Part shown: in pieces, positions 45,962 to 54,525 of the stretch | Position numbering within the stretch: position 1 is the stretch's first letter | How the letters are laid out: every line of letters begins with the position of its first letter | Origin: JBGPQJ01 sp963829485 | GTDB lineage: Bacteria > Chloroflexota > Anaerolineae > Anaerolineales > Villigracilaceae | Length of the DNA: 64,000 bases | NCBI GenBank assembly: GCA_963829485.1 | Contig: CAWHIK010000008.1 | Coordinates: forward strand, 1 to 64,000 | Reading direction: 5' to 3' | Notes under the pieces: generated by a model | The model's input: only the letters and a program-made list of their open reading frames with translations | Database searches by the model: none | Told to the model about the DNA's origin: nothing | Translations under genes and position numbers: made by a program

Positions 45962-45984
45962 AATACCGACCAGTCGGTATTTTT
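45959..45984 (+). promoter_or_regulatory. TetR-type operator
   Basis: AAATACCGAC and its exact complement separated by CA (45961-45982), extended by A/T pairs on both sides. It starts inside the -10 box and covers the likely start site, so binding should block transcription. ACCGAC-type dyads are typical of TetR-family autoregulators. Confidence 0.8.
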
Positions 45985-46001
45985 TCCAAAAAGGTGAAAC
46001 A

Positions 46002-46583
46002 ATGCAGCAGCGAAGCGAAGAAACGCGGGCACACCTGCTCGAAGCAGCCCTCAAGCAGTTTTCTGGAAGCGGCTATGACGCCGCCAGTGTGGACGATATC
46101 TGCGCGGAAGCCGGTGTCAGCAAAGGCGCTTTCTACCATCACTTCCCCTCCAAGCAGGCGGTGTTCCTGGCATTGTTCGAGGATTGGCTCACATCCGTCG
46201 ATGCCGGTCTCGAAGCGGCGCGAAAACCCACTGTCCCCGAAACGCTGACCAACATGGCGCGCATGCTGCCTTTCATTTTCGCCCAGGCAGACGGACGGCT
46301 GCCCATGTTCCTCGAATTCTGGCTGCAAGCCAGCCGCGATAAGACCGTCTGGAAAACCATGGCTGCCCCCTACCAGCGTTACCAGAAGTTTTTTGCCGAA
46401 CTGGTGAAGCAGGGCATAACAGAAGGCACGTTCAGGCAGGTGGACCCGCACAGCGCCGCACAAGTGATCGTCTCGTTTGCTGTCGGCATGCTGCTGCAAG
46501 GTCTCATCGCCCCGCGCGACACGGATTGGCAAAAAGCAGCAGAACAAAGTATGAAAATTTTAATGAAAGGTCTAGCGAAATAA
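46002..46583 (+). CDS. TetR-family transcriptional repressor
   Basis: 193 residues from MQQRSEETR, after AAGGTG. The N-terminal helix-turn-helix reads YDAASVDDICAEAGVSKGAFYHHFPSKQ. The C-terminal ligand domain (about 70-190) is helical and resembles TetR_C_33-type. Its own promoter carries a perfect dyad. It stands three bases before the epimerase gene, so it probably controls that gene in response to a hydrophobic ligand. It may also control the convergent MFS gene if that has a like operator, which I do not see. Confidence 0.92.
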   Translation: MQQRSEETRAHLLEAALKQFSGSGYDAASVDDICAEAGVSKGAFYHHFPSKQAVFLALFEDWLTSVDAGLEAARKPTVPETLTNMARMLPFIFAQADGRLPMFLEFWLQASRDKTVWKTMAAPYQRYQKFFAELVKQGITEGTFRQVDPHSAAQVIVSFAVGMLLQGLIAPRDTDWQKAAEQSMKILMKGLAK

Positions 46584-46586
46584 ACT

Positions 46587-47571
46587 ATGTATCTCATCAC
46601 GGGTGCCACGGGTCATATTGGAAATGTCCTTGTGCGTAAACTGCTCGAGCGCGGGAAGAAAGTCCGCGCGCTGATCCTGCCCGGCGAGGACACGACTTCG
46701 CTGGAGGGTGTTGATGTTGAAAAGGTGGAGGGGGATGTGCTCAACCTCGAATCGCTATGGAAGCCGCTCGAGGGGGTCAGCGGGGTATTCCATCTCGCGG
46801 GGATCATCTCCATTATGCCGGGAGCAGATCCGCTGGTCTGGCGGGTTAATGTCGAGGGGACGCGCAACGTGCTCAAAGCCGCCATCCAAAGCGGGGTGCG
46901 GAGGCTGGTGTACACCAGTTCCATCCATGCCATTCAGCGCGTCGAGGAGGGAGTGATCGACGAGCAACTACCGTACGACCCCGGTAATCCTTACGGAGAA
47001 TACGACCGCTCCAAGGCGCAGGCGACGCTCGACGTTCAGCAGGCAAGCCGGGGGGAGTTGGATGCGGTCATCGCCTGCCCAACGGGAGTCATTGGTCCCT
47101 TTGACTACCGCGGCTCGATGATGGGATCCGTCATCCGCACCGCCGCCGAGAACCGCCCCACCCTTTACGTGGACGGCGCCTACGATTTTGTGGACGTGCG
47201 TGACGTGGCCGACGGGCTGATCGCGGCCGAGGAGAAGGGGACGCGCGGCGAGAGTTACATCCTTTCAGGGGGGCGCATGTCGGTGCGCTATCTGCTTGAG
47301 ACTGTTCGCGAGATTACCGGCAGGAGTTTCCCTACGGTCAAGATCCCGTTCGGGTTGGCACGTGCTGCATCCGTGTTCACGCCGCTCTATTACCGGTTGG
47401 CGCATGCCTCGCCGCGTTTTACACCCTATTCACTGGAAGTGCTGCAGAGCAACTCGCATATCAGTCACGCGAAAGCCAGCCGCGAACTTGGGTTATCACC
47501 CGCGCCCTCTGCAGGAGTCGATCGCTGACGCAATCCATTGGTTCACTGACCGCGCCTTTTCCCCGGGTTGA
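46587..47571 (+). CDS. NAD(P)-dependent epimerase/dehydratase (extended SDR), C-terminal frameshift
   Basis: About 328 codons. Rossmann motif TGATGHIG at residues 5-12, FHLAGIIS, YTSSIHAI and the catalytic YGEYDRSK (Tyr-x3-Lys). The family reduces or isomerises sugar nucleotides or hydroxy-ketones such as dihydroflavonol-type substrates. One extra G near 47491 shifts the frame after SRELG; the natural end YHPRPLQESIADAIHW continues to 47571 in the next frame. It is coupled to the TetR gene. Confidence 0.85.
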
Positions 47572-47593
47572 TGCTTCATTATGAAGGAAAATA

Positions 47594-47621
47594 AAAACGG
47601 GAGCGATAAACTCCCGTTTTT
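47594..47621. terminator. Bidirectional intrinsic terminator
   Basis: AAAACGGGAG with CTCCCGTTTT, loop of 7, T-runs on both strands, between the convergent epimerase and MFS genes. Confidence 0.85.
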
Positions 47622-47625
47622 GCTG

Positions 47626-48978
47626 TCAGGCTGCTGCCGGAGCTGTCTCCACTCTCTCCAGTCTGTCGTGGTCCGGCAGGATATCCTCTGCGTTGCGAAT
47701 GGAGCGGACATAATATCCGATTGCGCCAACCGCAGCCGCCCCAATCCCACAGAAAAAGATGAGCAGACTCATACCCGAACCGGATGTCGTGCCCACCAGC
47801 GGCCCGAAGATCGTCGGCAATGCGCCGCTGCCTGCCATGGCTGGCTCAAGTACGAAATCCGCCAATGTGCCTGCAATAATTGGAGATATCGGCTGAGTGG
47901 ACCAGGCGATGAGCCGGCGGGCGGAAAAGACGCGTCCCTGCACGTCGGGAGCAACCTTCGCCATCCAGATGGACTGGTTGGAGGCATTGATCAGCGGACC
48001 AACCAGCGATGCCAGAACCGAGGTAATTATCCATACGGGAAGCGCTTGGCCTAGCCCAAACATCGCAAAACCAACACCGGTTATGATCCACCCACCCAAC
48101 ACGCCGTGCACACGCCGCTTGAAACCGCCCCAGATGCTCATGCCGATTCCGCCAGCCACGGCGCCCACAGCACCGGCAGTCATCACTGCACCAAGTGCAG
48201 CGGCATTATTCGAGGTACGCTCCAACACCATTGGGGCGAGCACAGTGTAACCGATGCCAGAGAACAGATTTCCGAATAAAAAGATCAACTGCAAGCCAAG
48301 CAGGCTGGGGCGGGCGAAAATATAGGTAAAACCGTAAAGCGCTTCCTTGAAAAAATTTCCTGATTCCTTCTGCCCTTCCACGGTTTTTGGCGGCTGGGGG
48401 ACATATACAATCGCCAGCGCCCCGATGGCAAGAATAAAAGTGACGACATCGAATGCAAGAATTCCGGTAAGGCCGATGATGGGAAGCATCATCCCCGCCA
48501 GGAGTGGAGCGACCACACCAGGTCCAGCTTCCATCAGAGTCATCAAGCCGTTGACCCGTCCATACTGCTCCTTGGGCACCATGGTGGTAATCGCCGCTGA
48601 ATAGGCAGGCCACTGGAAGGCTCCGCCCAACCCGATCAACGCGGAAACAAAATAGAGCATCCAGAATTCGAGAATACCCTGCGATTGCAGGACCAGGATC
48701 GCCACCGTGCCCAATCCTGCTGCAAGATCGCTGATCATCATCATCAACTTGCGGTTGTAGCGGTCCACCATCACGCCAGCTATCGGCGAGATGACCAGGA
48801 AGGGAACGATGTAGAAGACCTGCATCAAACCCAATGCAGTGGCGCTGGAAGTCTGCTGGTACATCCAGATGGTCAGGGCGAACTGTGTCATCCCAGAGGC
48901 AAGCACCGAGATGATCTGCCCCAGCCATACGATAAGGAACCCCGCCATTCCGCCTAAACGATGTTTTTCAACAGTCAT
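47626..48978 (-). CDS. MFS exporter (enterobactin exporter/macrolide efflux type)
   Basis: 450 residues and about 12 membrane helices. Motif A-like loop GVMVDRYNRKLMMMISD between helices 2 and 3 marks the major facilitator fold; the sequence type is MFS_3 (EntS/MefA like), used for drug or siderophore export with protons. It is a single gene on the minus strand. The substrate is unknown. Confidence 0.88.
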   Translation of the reverse strand: MTVEKHRLGGMAGFLIVWLGQIISVLASGMTQFALTIWMYQQTSSATALGLMQVFYIVPFLVISPIAGVMVDRYNRKLMMMISDLAAGLGTVAILVLQSQGILEFWMLYFVSALIGLGGAFQWPAYSAAITTMVPKEQYGRVNGLMTLMEAGPGVVAPLLAGMMLPIIGLTGILAFDVVTFILAIGALAIVYVPQPPKTVEGQKESGNFFKEALYGFTYIFARPSLLGLQLIFLFGNLFSGIGYTVLAPMVLERTSNNAAALGAVMTAGAVGAVAGGIGMSIWGGFKRRVHGVLGGWIITGVGFAMFGLGQALPVWIITSVLASLVGPLINASNQSIWMAKVAPDVQGRVFSARRLIAWSTQPISPIIAGTLADFVLEPAMAGSGALPTIFGPLVGTTSGSGMSLLIFFCGIGAAAVGAIGYYVRSIRNAEDILPDHDRLERVETAPAAA

Positions 48979-49001
48979 TCATTCTCCTCGGCAGTAAACA
49001 A

Positions 49002-49038
49002 AACAGCGGTTTCACTGACAACCGAAACCGCCGCTGTC
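49002..49038 (-). terminator. Terminator of the SHOCT/DUF2089 operon
   Basis: ACAGCGG-CGGTTTC pairs with GAAACCGCTGT (one bulge), followed on the minus strand by TTTTGTTT. Confidence 0.65.
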
Positions 49039-49055
49039 TTCGCTGGATTTTACCT

Positions 49056-49445
49056 TCACTCCACGAAAATTTCCACGTGCTCCCCGTCCTCTTCATCGAT
49101 GACATCCACCAGTTTTCCGGTCACTCCGGAGCGGACAGCATCCATCAGCTGGGTCAGGTCCACGCCCTCGACCTCAGGTGCGAAATGCGCGCCGATCTTA
49201 AGTCCCGCTTCGAGCAGTCCGATGGGGATCTGCACTGTGGCTTTCGAACGCCCGGAAGCGACGTCTGTTACCTTGACTCGCAGCCAGCGGGCATTTCCGG
49301 TGCCACGGCTGAGTCCACCTCCAGTCATAGCCCGGCTTCGGCTGTCGCTCAAAGCGGAGAGAAGCTTGGCGCCTTCCTCGGCTGAGATCTTTCCCTCGTC
49401 GATCATCTTGAGGATCTTCATCCGTTCTTCTGTGGTTGCCATCAT
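49056..49445 (-). CDS. Small protein with N-terminal SHOCT-like module
   Basis: 129 residues from MMATTEERM after GGAGG. Residues 6-32 are the helical module ERMKILKMIDEGKISAEEGAKL, shared by four proteins of this operon. The rest is a beta/alpha domain with VKVTDVASGRSKATVQIPIG and the end DEEDGEHVEIFVE, which resembles the end of the next protein. No membrane segment. The function is unknown; the C-terminal domain is similar to the DUF4097/YvlB-associated type. Confidence 0.8.
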   Translation of the reverse strand: MMATTEERMKILKMIDEGKISAEEGAKLLSALSDSRSRAMTGGGLSRGTGNARWLRVKVTDVASGRSKATVQIPIGLLEAGLKIGAHFAPEVEGVDLTQLMDAVRSGVTGKLVDVIDEEDGEHVEIFVE

Positions 49446-49455
49446 CGTGACCTCC

Positions 49456-50094
49456 TTACCCGATATAAACCTGTACGTGCTCGCCATCTTCGTCGTGGAC
49501 ATCCACGTAAAGCGGTTCATTAAAAGCACCGTCTTCTTCAAAGATCGCCTTCATCGCCAAATCAGCCGTATCGCGATGCTCAGGCGGAATATTGTGACCG
49601 AAATTGCGGATCCCCCATCGAAGCATCGCGGATGGGATCGGGAATGCAAACACGATGCGGCGCGGACTCTCACCCGGTTTTTGCTCGACGTTGACATAAA
49701 GCCAGCGCGAAGTCTTGCTGATCGCCCCCAGCGTGACCACCACCACACCCAGAAGGAACGGGACCCATGCGCATAGGAACCAGAACCCAAAGCCTGAGCT
49801 GAGCATCGCGGAATACATCCAATATGCCCCAAGTATCGTTAACACCAAACCGACTGTCAGCGGGATCAGCCACAGGCGGCGAAAACGATTGATCTTGTTG
49901 GTAAATTCTGGGTCAGGCTTGGGCTTCGGCGGCGCTTGTTCTTCCTTTGGCTCCGAAGCTGGAAGGGGAGTGAAATCAAGTGGTTCTTCAACAGGAGCTT
50001 CGTCGAGCGCCTGCATGAGTTTAAGCGCATCTTCGGCGGTGATTTTTCCATCCGCAACCATCTTCAGGATTTGTTCCCGTTCATCGGTCGACAT
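49456..50094 (-). CDS. Membrane protein with N-terminal SHOCT-like module
   Basis: 212 residues. The module EREQILKMVADGKITAEDALKL opens the protein, followed by a Pro/Glu/Lys-rich linker, two membrane helices (about 75-96 and 102-124) and a C-terminal domain that ends in DEDGEHVQVYIG, like the neighbour. Probably both ends face the cytoplasm. The pairing of the same terminal domain in a soluble and a membrane protein suggests they bind each other. Confidence 0.8.
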   Translation of the reverse strand: MSTDEREQILKMVADGKITAEDALKLMQALDEAPVEEPLDFTPLPASEPKEEQAPPKPKPDPEFTNKINRFRRLWLIPLTVGLVLTILGAYWMYSAMLSSGFGFWFLCAWVPFLLGVVVVTLGAISKTSRWLYVNVEQKPGESPRRIVFAFPIPSAMLRWGIRNFGHNIPPEHRDTADLAMKAIFEEDGAFNEPLYVDVHDEDGEHVQVYIG

Positions 50095-50103
50095 GGGAGA
50101 CTC

Positions 50104-51270
50104 CTATTTTCCTTCCAGGGCAGCCAATAATTTCTCGGCATCTTCCATGGAGATTTTCTTATCCTGAAGCATGCGCAGGATGGTCAGGCGCTCCTCGTCA
50201 CTCACCGGCTGGTCGGTGGGCGGGACAGCGCTTGAGGCAGAACGATCGGGGTTTGTTTTCCCCAGTCCGATAAAGACTCCGCTGGCTTTCATTCGCCGCT
50301 CATTGGCGCGCATCTTGCCTTCCGCGCGGCGGATGGCGGCATCAGCCCGGGCTTGTGCCCTTTCCTGTGAGCGTGCCGACTTTTCCATTGCGCGTTGCGT
50401 TGCTTCCTGGACTTTACGATTGATCCGTTCATGCAGGTCGGACGGCATTCCGGGGACAGTGCCGATATTGTAGCTGTCATCGCGGGCATAACCATCGAAC
50501 TCCGCCATGGATTCCCACTCATCTGCCCGGCTGGTCACCACCACATCGTCCCCGGCGGTCACAGTTATTTTTGCCAGGCCGCTGCCCAACACCAGGGTAC
50601 GAATGTTATCATCCTGGAATGGTTCCACATTCGGGAGGTCGACGCGGATCGATTCGGACGAACCGCCTTGCAATACCAACTCAGCATCCAGTTGAGCAGG
50701 TAATCGAAGCAGCACATCGCTCCCAGCTGTGATCACATACTTAACCGCTGTTTTTGGCTGGAGGTAGAGAACAGCATCCGACCCGGCATTGATGGCCACA
50801 TCGCCGCGCACGCCGCGCAGATAGAGGTCCGAACCAACCCTGTCGATGCCGACCGATCCATTCACTTCGCGGAGCGAGGCATCGGAGCCGATGCTCTTGG
50901 CAAGGAAATCGCCCGAGGAACCTTTCAGGCTCAAGTCGCTGCCCACATTGATGATCTCCATCGGTCCGACGTTTCGCAGACTCAAATCTCCGCCGACACT
51001 GGCAATCTTTGTCACTCCAGCCAGTGCGCGCAGGTCTGCATCGCCGCCGATCGAATCGATAGTTAAGTTTGCTTCGCTTGGAATGTACAGAATTAAATCT
51101 GCATCACAGGCAACAACAACCTCTCTGCCGCCGCCCGATACAGCCAGGTGACTTCCATCTGTTTTTGCCATGAGTTCCTTGCGCTCCCAACCCACAACCT
51201 GTAGATCGCCGGGAACACTTTCGGCAATCACCTTGACCCTGGCATCAACCTGGATCGTCTGCTGCTTCAT
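50104..51270 (-). CDS. DUF4097-type beta-helix protein with C-terminal SHOCT-like module
   Basis: 388 residues. Residues 1-235 are short beta repeats with the rhythm of GSDLSLKGSSGDFLAKSIG and GSDLYLRGVRGDVAI, a parallel beta-helix of the DUF4097 (YvlB) type. Then follows a long helix rich in Arg and Ala (EKSARSQERAQARADAAIRR, a likely coiled coil) and the module EERLTILRMLQDKKISMEDAEKL at the very end. No signal peptide, so the beta-helix is cytoplasmic. Its start overlaps the DUF2089 gene stop. YvlB relatives belong to cell-envelope stress loci. Confidence 0.85.
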   Translation of the reverse strand: MKQQTIQVDARVKVIAESVPGDLQVVGWERKELMAKTDGSHLAVSGGGREVVVACDADLILYIPSEANLTIDSIGGDADLRALAGVTKIASVGGDLSLRNVGPMEIINVGSDLSLKGSSGDFLAKSIGSDASLREVNGSVGIDRVGSDLYLRGVRGDVAINAGSDAVLYLQPKTAVKYVITAGSDVLLRLPAQLDAELVLQGGSSESIRVDLPNVEPFQDDNIRTLVLGSGLAKITVTAGDDVVVTSRADEWESMAEFDGYARDDSYNIGTVPGMPSDLHERINRKVQEATQRAMEKSARSQERAQARADAAIRRAEGKMRANERRMKASGVFIGLGKTNPDRSASSAVPPTDQPVSDEERLTILRMLQDKKISMEDAEKLLAALEGK

Positions 51271-51650
51271 GACTCATCCCCCTGCAGTATTCGCATCGCG
51301 TCTTCGGCTTTGATGCGGCCGGCATCCAGGTCTTCAAGGACCTGGCGGCGTTTGTCCTCTGTGATCTCCACCGGTTCGTCCTTACCGGGCTCGTAGCCGA
51401 GGGTGCGGATCACTTCATGCAGCCTGTTGCGAATGGTCGGGTAGGAAAGACCCAGCTCCGTCTCCATGCGGTTGATCTTCCCTTCGCAGCGGATGAATGT
51501 TTCGACGAAGTCGAGTTGTTCGGACGAGAGATGGGAAAAGGGTCCACCGGTAAAGCGTCCCTCGAGTGTCGTATCGCAGGAGGGGCAACTCAAGCGGGTA
51601 ATGACAAGTTCACCATCACAAACAGGGCAGCGGGTTAATGACGTTTTCAT
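51267..51650 (-). CDS. DUF2089 zinc-ribbon DNA-binding-like protein
   Basis: 127 residues. An N-terminal zinc ribbon (CPVCDGELVITRLSCPSCDT, four Cys) is followed by a helix-turn-helix-like region (LDFVETFIRCEGKINRMETELGLSYPTIRNRL) and a C-terminal copy of the shared module (RQVLEDLDAGRIKAEDAMRIL). DUF2089 proteins are thought to be transcription regulators, so this is the likely regulator of the operon. GGAGG precedes the ATG. Confidence 0.88.
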   Translation of the reverse strand: MKTSLTRCPVCDGELVITRLSCPSCDTTLEGRFTGGPFSHLSSEQLDFVETFIRCEGKINRMETELGLSYPTIRNRLHEVIRTLGYEPGKDEPVEITEDKRRQVLEDLDAGRIKAEDAMRILQGDES

Positions 51651-51662
51651 GATTCCTCCGGA

Positions 51663-51891
51663 TCAGCGTGTGCGATACGCGTTCTGTATCGAATAATGTG
51701 ATTTCAGCCAGGTGCCGGAAAATACGAGCGCGTCTCCCAGCTTCGTCATTGTGCGCCCAATCCAGGACGGCTGTCTCGTTCTTCCGCTGACAAGAAGGTG
51801 CTCCGTTCGAGCGATATCTATCATCTCATTTTGGTGGTCCTGAAGCATCTGGTACGTTATCAAAGATCTCTGTTCCGATCAAATTATCCAT
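51663..51891 (-). CDS. Small helical protein, first gene of the SHOCT/DUF2089 operon, likely frameshift
   Basis: ATG 51891 has a strong GGGAGG site and reads MDNLIGTEIFDN before the frame ends; from about 51855 another frame gives TYQMLQDHQNEMIDIARTEH, a basic stretch and WIGRTMTKLGDALVFSGTWL. A one-base loss near 51855 would join them into a 75-residue protein with amphipathic helices. Such short helical proteins often precede DUF2089 genes in this group. Function unknown. Confidence 0.5.
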
Positions 51892-51938
51892 ACCTGCCTC
51901 CCGCTAGAACACACTCAATAGGTAAGTTTTATAAACAC

Positions 51939-51966
51939 ATTTTACAATAAATTTCAAAAAAGTCAA
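51939..51966 (-). promoter_or_regulatory. Predicted promoter of the SHOCT/DUF2089 operon
   Basis: On the minus strand TTGACT (51966-51961), 16-base spacer, TAAAAT (51944-51939), in an AT-rich divergent region of about 200 bases that must also carry the corA promoter. Confidence 0.6.
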
Positions 51967-52102
51967 GTGTTAATATCAATATTATTAAGTACGATATTAA
52001 ATATTATTAAAATATCCATATCGAGTGTTTTTCGTAAACACCTGCCACCCAATATGGTTTTTGGCGTAAAATAAGGGGAAACTGCCTCACCTTGGAGATT
52101 TC

Positions 52103-53092
52103 ATGATCCGAACTTATTGCTACCTGCCTGGCGAAGAACCGCGTACCGATATTCCAATCAAGGAATTTTCCACCTACTTGAGCAATCCCCAAGCGTTGTT
52201 TTGGGTGGATTTCATCGGTGAACCAGACCCATCGGCGGATGCCATTTTGACCGGTATCTTTCGATTCCACCCCTTGGCTGTGGACGACGCCCTCAAGGAA
52301 ACCCATACGCCCAAAGTGGATGACTGGGGAGACTATCTCTACATCGTTCTGAATACCGTATCCCTGGACCGGGATGACGGACTGGAAATTAACGTCCAGG
52401 AGTTGGATGTGTTCCTCGGCCGGAACTACGTCGTCACTCATCATGACGTCCCTCTTCCTGCCCTCGAAAAGGCCTGGAACAGCATCAATGCCGACAAGCG
52501 CTACACCAGCCACGGCCCGGACCATTTGCTCTACAAAATCCTGGACGATCTCGTCGATGGCTACTGGCCTTTGGTCGAGACGCTGGACGATGAGATCGAA
52601 TGGATCGAAGACCAGGTCTTCGCCAATGCAAAATCGGAAATGATGGAACGCATGATCGCTCTCAAGCGGGCATTGGTGTCCATTCGGCGCATCATCACCC
52701 CGCAGCGCGAAGTGCTCAACCGGCTGGCGCGTGACGACTTCGAAGTGGTGGACAGCATGGACAGGGTGTTCTTCCGCGATATTTACGACCACCTGGTCCG
52801 CCTGCACGACCTGACCGAATCCATGCGCGACCTGCTCAGCGGGACCATGGATGCTTATCTATCCGTTATCAACAATCGGATGAACGAGGTCATGAAGATC
52901 CTTGCCATAATCACGACTCTCTTCATGCCGATTTCGTTTGTTACCGGCTTTTTCGGCATGAATTTCTTCTCACCTACCTGGGATGAACTGGGGCGATGGA
53001 CTGGCAATCTGGCCTTCATCATCGCCATGCTGATCATTGTCGGAACACCTATCACAATGTACACCTGGATGCGCCGCCGCACCTGGATATAG
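52103..53092 (+). CDS. corA: CorA-family magnesium transporter
   Basis: 329 residues. A large cytoplasmic N-terminal domain is followed by two C-terminal membrane helices. The signature GMN lies in TGFFGMNFFSP at the end of the first helix. The last residues are RRRTWI, a typical basic tail. It forms a pentameric Mg2+ (or Co2+) channel. TTGGAG precedes the ATG. No Mg-responsive leader is seen. Confidence 0.95.
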   Translation: MIRTYCYLPGEEPRTDIPIKEFSTYLSNPQALFWVDFIGEPDPSADAILTGIFRFHPLAVDDALKETHTPKVDDWGDYLYIVLNTVSLDRDDGLEINVQELDVFLGRNYVVTHHDVPLPALEKAWNSINADKRYTSHGPDHLLYKILDDLVDGYWPLVETLDDEIEWIEDQVFANAKSEMMERMIALKRALVSIRRIITPQREVLNRLARDDFEVVDSMDRVFFRDIYDHLVRLHDLTESMRDLLSGTMDAYLSVINNRMNEVMKILAIITTLFMPISFVTGFFGMNFFSPTWDELGRWTGNLAFIIAMLIIVGTPITMYTWMRRRTWI

Positions 53093-53110
53093 ACCGTCGC
53101 AAAGCCTGAT

Positions 53111-53137
53111 AAACCCTCTCCGCAGTGGGAGGGTTTT
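53111..53137 (+). terminator. Intrinsic terminator after corA
   Basis: AAACCCTC and GAGGGTTT stem with a 10-base loop, followed by TT. Confidence 0.65.
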
Positions 53138-53174
53138 GTCATTTATGGGTTGATGAACAGTCTGAAATTCGGAC

Positions 53175-53203
53175 TTGACATCGAACAGTTGTTCGTGTAT
53201 TAT
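53175..53203 (+). promoter_or_regulatory. lexA promoter with SOS box in the spacer
   Basis: TTGACA (53175-53180), 17-base spacer, TATTAT (53198-53203). The spacer holds CGAAC-AGTT-GTTCG (53182-53195), a Gram-positive type LexA box, so LexA should repress its own gene. Confidence 0.88.
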
Positions 53204-53268
53204 AGGATCATAAATAGCACAAATGAGCGAGTAATGATTGGCTCACTCCAAATTTCAGGAGCATGATT

Positions 53269-53995
53269 ATGATGGTTCGAAAAAGCAAGGGGTTAAGTGA
53301 ACGGCACAGGAAGATCCTGGAGTTTCTGGATTCGCACCAGGTCAAATATGGTTATCCCCCCTCCATCCGGGAAATTGGTGAGAAAACCGGGATCTCATCA
53401 ACCTCGGTGGTGAATTATTATCTCGATCAGCTGGAAAAAATGGAATACATCGAGCGTGACCGGCGAATCTCGCGAGGCGTCCGTCTGCGCGACAAATTCA
53501 CCGAGGCGGTCCACGGCGCTTCCACCACAGCCAAGGGTGCGGCTTCTGCCGTTCATTCTGCTGTCGAAGACCTGCTGCGGATTCCGGTCCTGGGCAACAT
53601 CGCCGCAGGCACACCCATCCCCGTTTTTCCGCTGGACCCCAATGAAGTGGAAGTAGATACGACTGTCGATGTCGCACGCAGCATGATCCCCGCCCGGGAC
53701 ACGGGTCGGTCTATACGCCCTGAAAGTGACTGGTGATTCCATGATCGACGCCATGGTCAATGACGGGGATTATGTCATCCTGCGCCCTGCCGAGACAGCA
53801 CAGAACGGCGAAATGGTGGCCATCTGGCTGCCCGATGCAGAAGAAACCACCCTGAAGTATTTCTACAAAGAGAAGGATGGCTATCGCTTCCAGCCTGCCA
53901 ACCCAAGGCATAAATCCATTCATAAAGACAAGAATGAGAAGGTTGAGATCAAGGGCAAGGTAGTGATGGTTGTAAGGCAGGTCCGGGCGATATAG
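53269..53995 (+). CDS. lexA: SOS repressor LexA, one frameshift in the middle
   Basis: About 241 codons. The N-terminal winged helix reads YPPSIREIGEKTGISSTSVVNYYL. The self-cleavage site Ala-Gly is in NIAAGTPIPVF. The catalytic Ser is in VTGDSMIDAMVNDGDYVI and the Lys in TTLKYFYKEK. About one base is gained near 53705, which breaks the frame before YALKVTGDSM. A 30-residue Ala-rich linker (HGASTTAKGAASAVHSAVEDL) between DNA-binding and protease domains is longer than usual. Start ATG 53269 is favoured by AGGAG spacing. In DNA damage RecA stimulates its self-cleavage. Confidence 0.93.
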
Positions 53996-54020
53996 TCAGC
54001 AGCAACAATCAACTTAAACC

Positions 54021-54051
54021 AAAAGAGACAGCTTTGCAGCCGTCTCTTTTT
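54021..54051. terminator. Bidirectional terminator between lexA and rplL
   Basis: AAAAGAGAC pairs with GTCTCTTTT, T-runs on both sides. It ends both the lexA transcript and the minus-strand ribosomal block. Confidence 0.85.
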
Positions 54052-54072
54052 GATTGACTTTGTTGTGAAAGA

Positions 54073-54456
54073 CTAGGCAACTTCGATGACAGCGCCGGCT
54101 TCTTCGAGCTTCTTCTTGGCGTCCATGGCGGCTTCCTTGCCGACAGCGGCCAGGACCTTGCCGCCAGCGGTCTCGGCCAGGGCCTTGGCTTCGGTCAGGC
54201 CCAGGCTGGTCAGCTGGCGGATGACCTTGATGACCTCGATCTTCTTGGGGCCGGCATCCTTGATGACGACATCGAACTCGGTCTTCTCTTCAACAGGCTC
54301 GGCAGCGGCAGGCCGGGGCAGCGCCGCAGCGGCAACCGCGACGGGAGCGGCAGCGGAAACGCCCCAGGCTTCTTCCAGGTTCTTGACCAGTTCAGCAGCT
54401 TCCAGAACGGAAAGCTTGCTCAATTGTTCAACCAATTTTTCCAGATTTGCAGCCAT
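54073..54456 (-). CDS. rplL: 50S ribosomal protein L7/L12
   Basis: 127 residues, complete and in frame. N-terminal dimer domain (LEKLVEQLSKLSVLEAAELVKNLEE), Ala/Pro-rich hinge, and C-terminal factor-binding domain (FDVVIKDAGPKKIEVIKVIRQLTSLGLTEAKALAE). It forms the ribosome stalk that recruits translation GTPases. It is the last gene of the block; rpoB, which usually follows, is not here. Confidence 0.97.
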   Translation of the reverse strand: MAANLEKLVEQLSKLSVLEAAELVKNLEEAWGVSAAAPVAVAAAALPRPAAAEPVEEKTEFDVVIKDAGPKKIEVIKVIRQLTSLGLTEAKALAETAGGKVLAAVGKEAAMDAKKKLEEAGAVIEVA

Positions 54457-54525
54457 TGTTCAAATCTCCTTCTGATTCACGAAAATACGATTATTGATCA
54501 TTTCAACGCGCAACCATTGTTCCAG

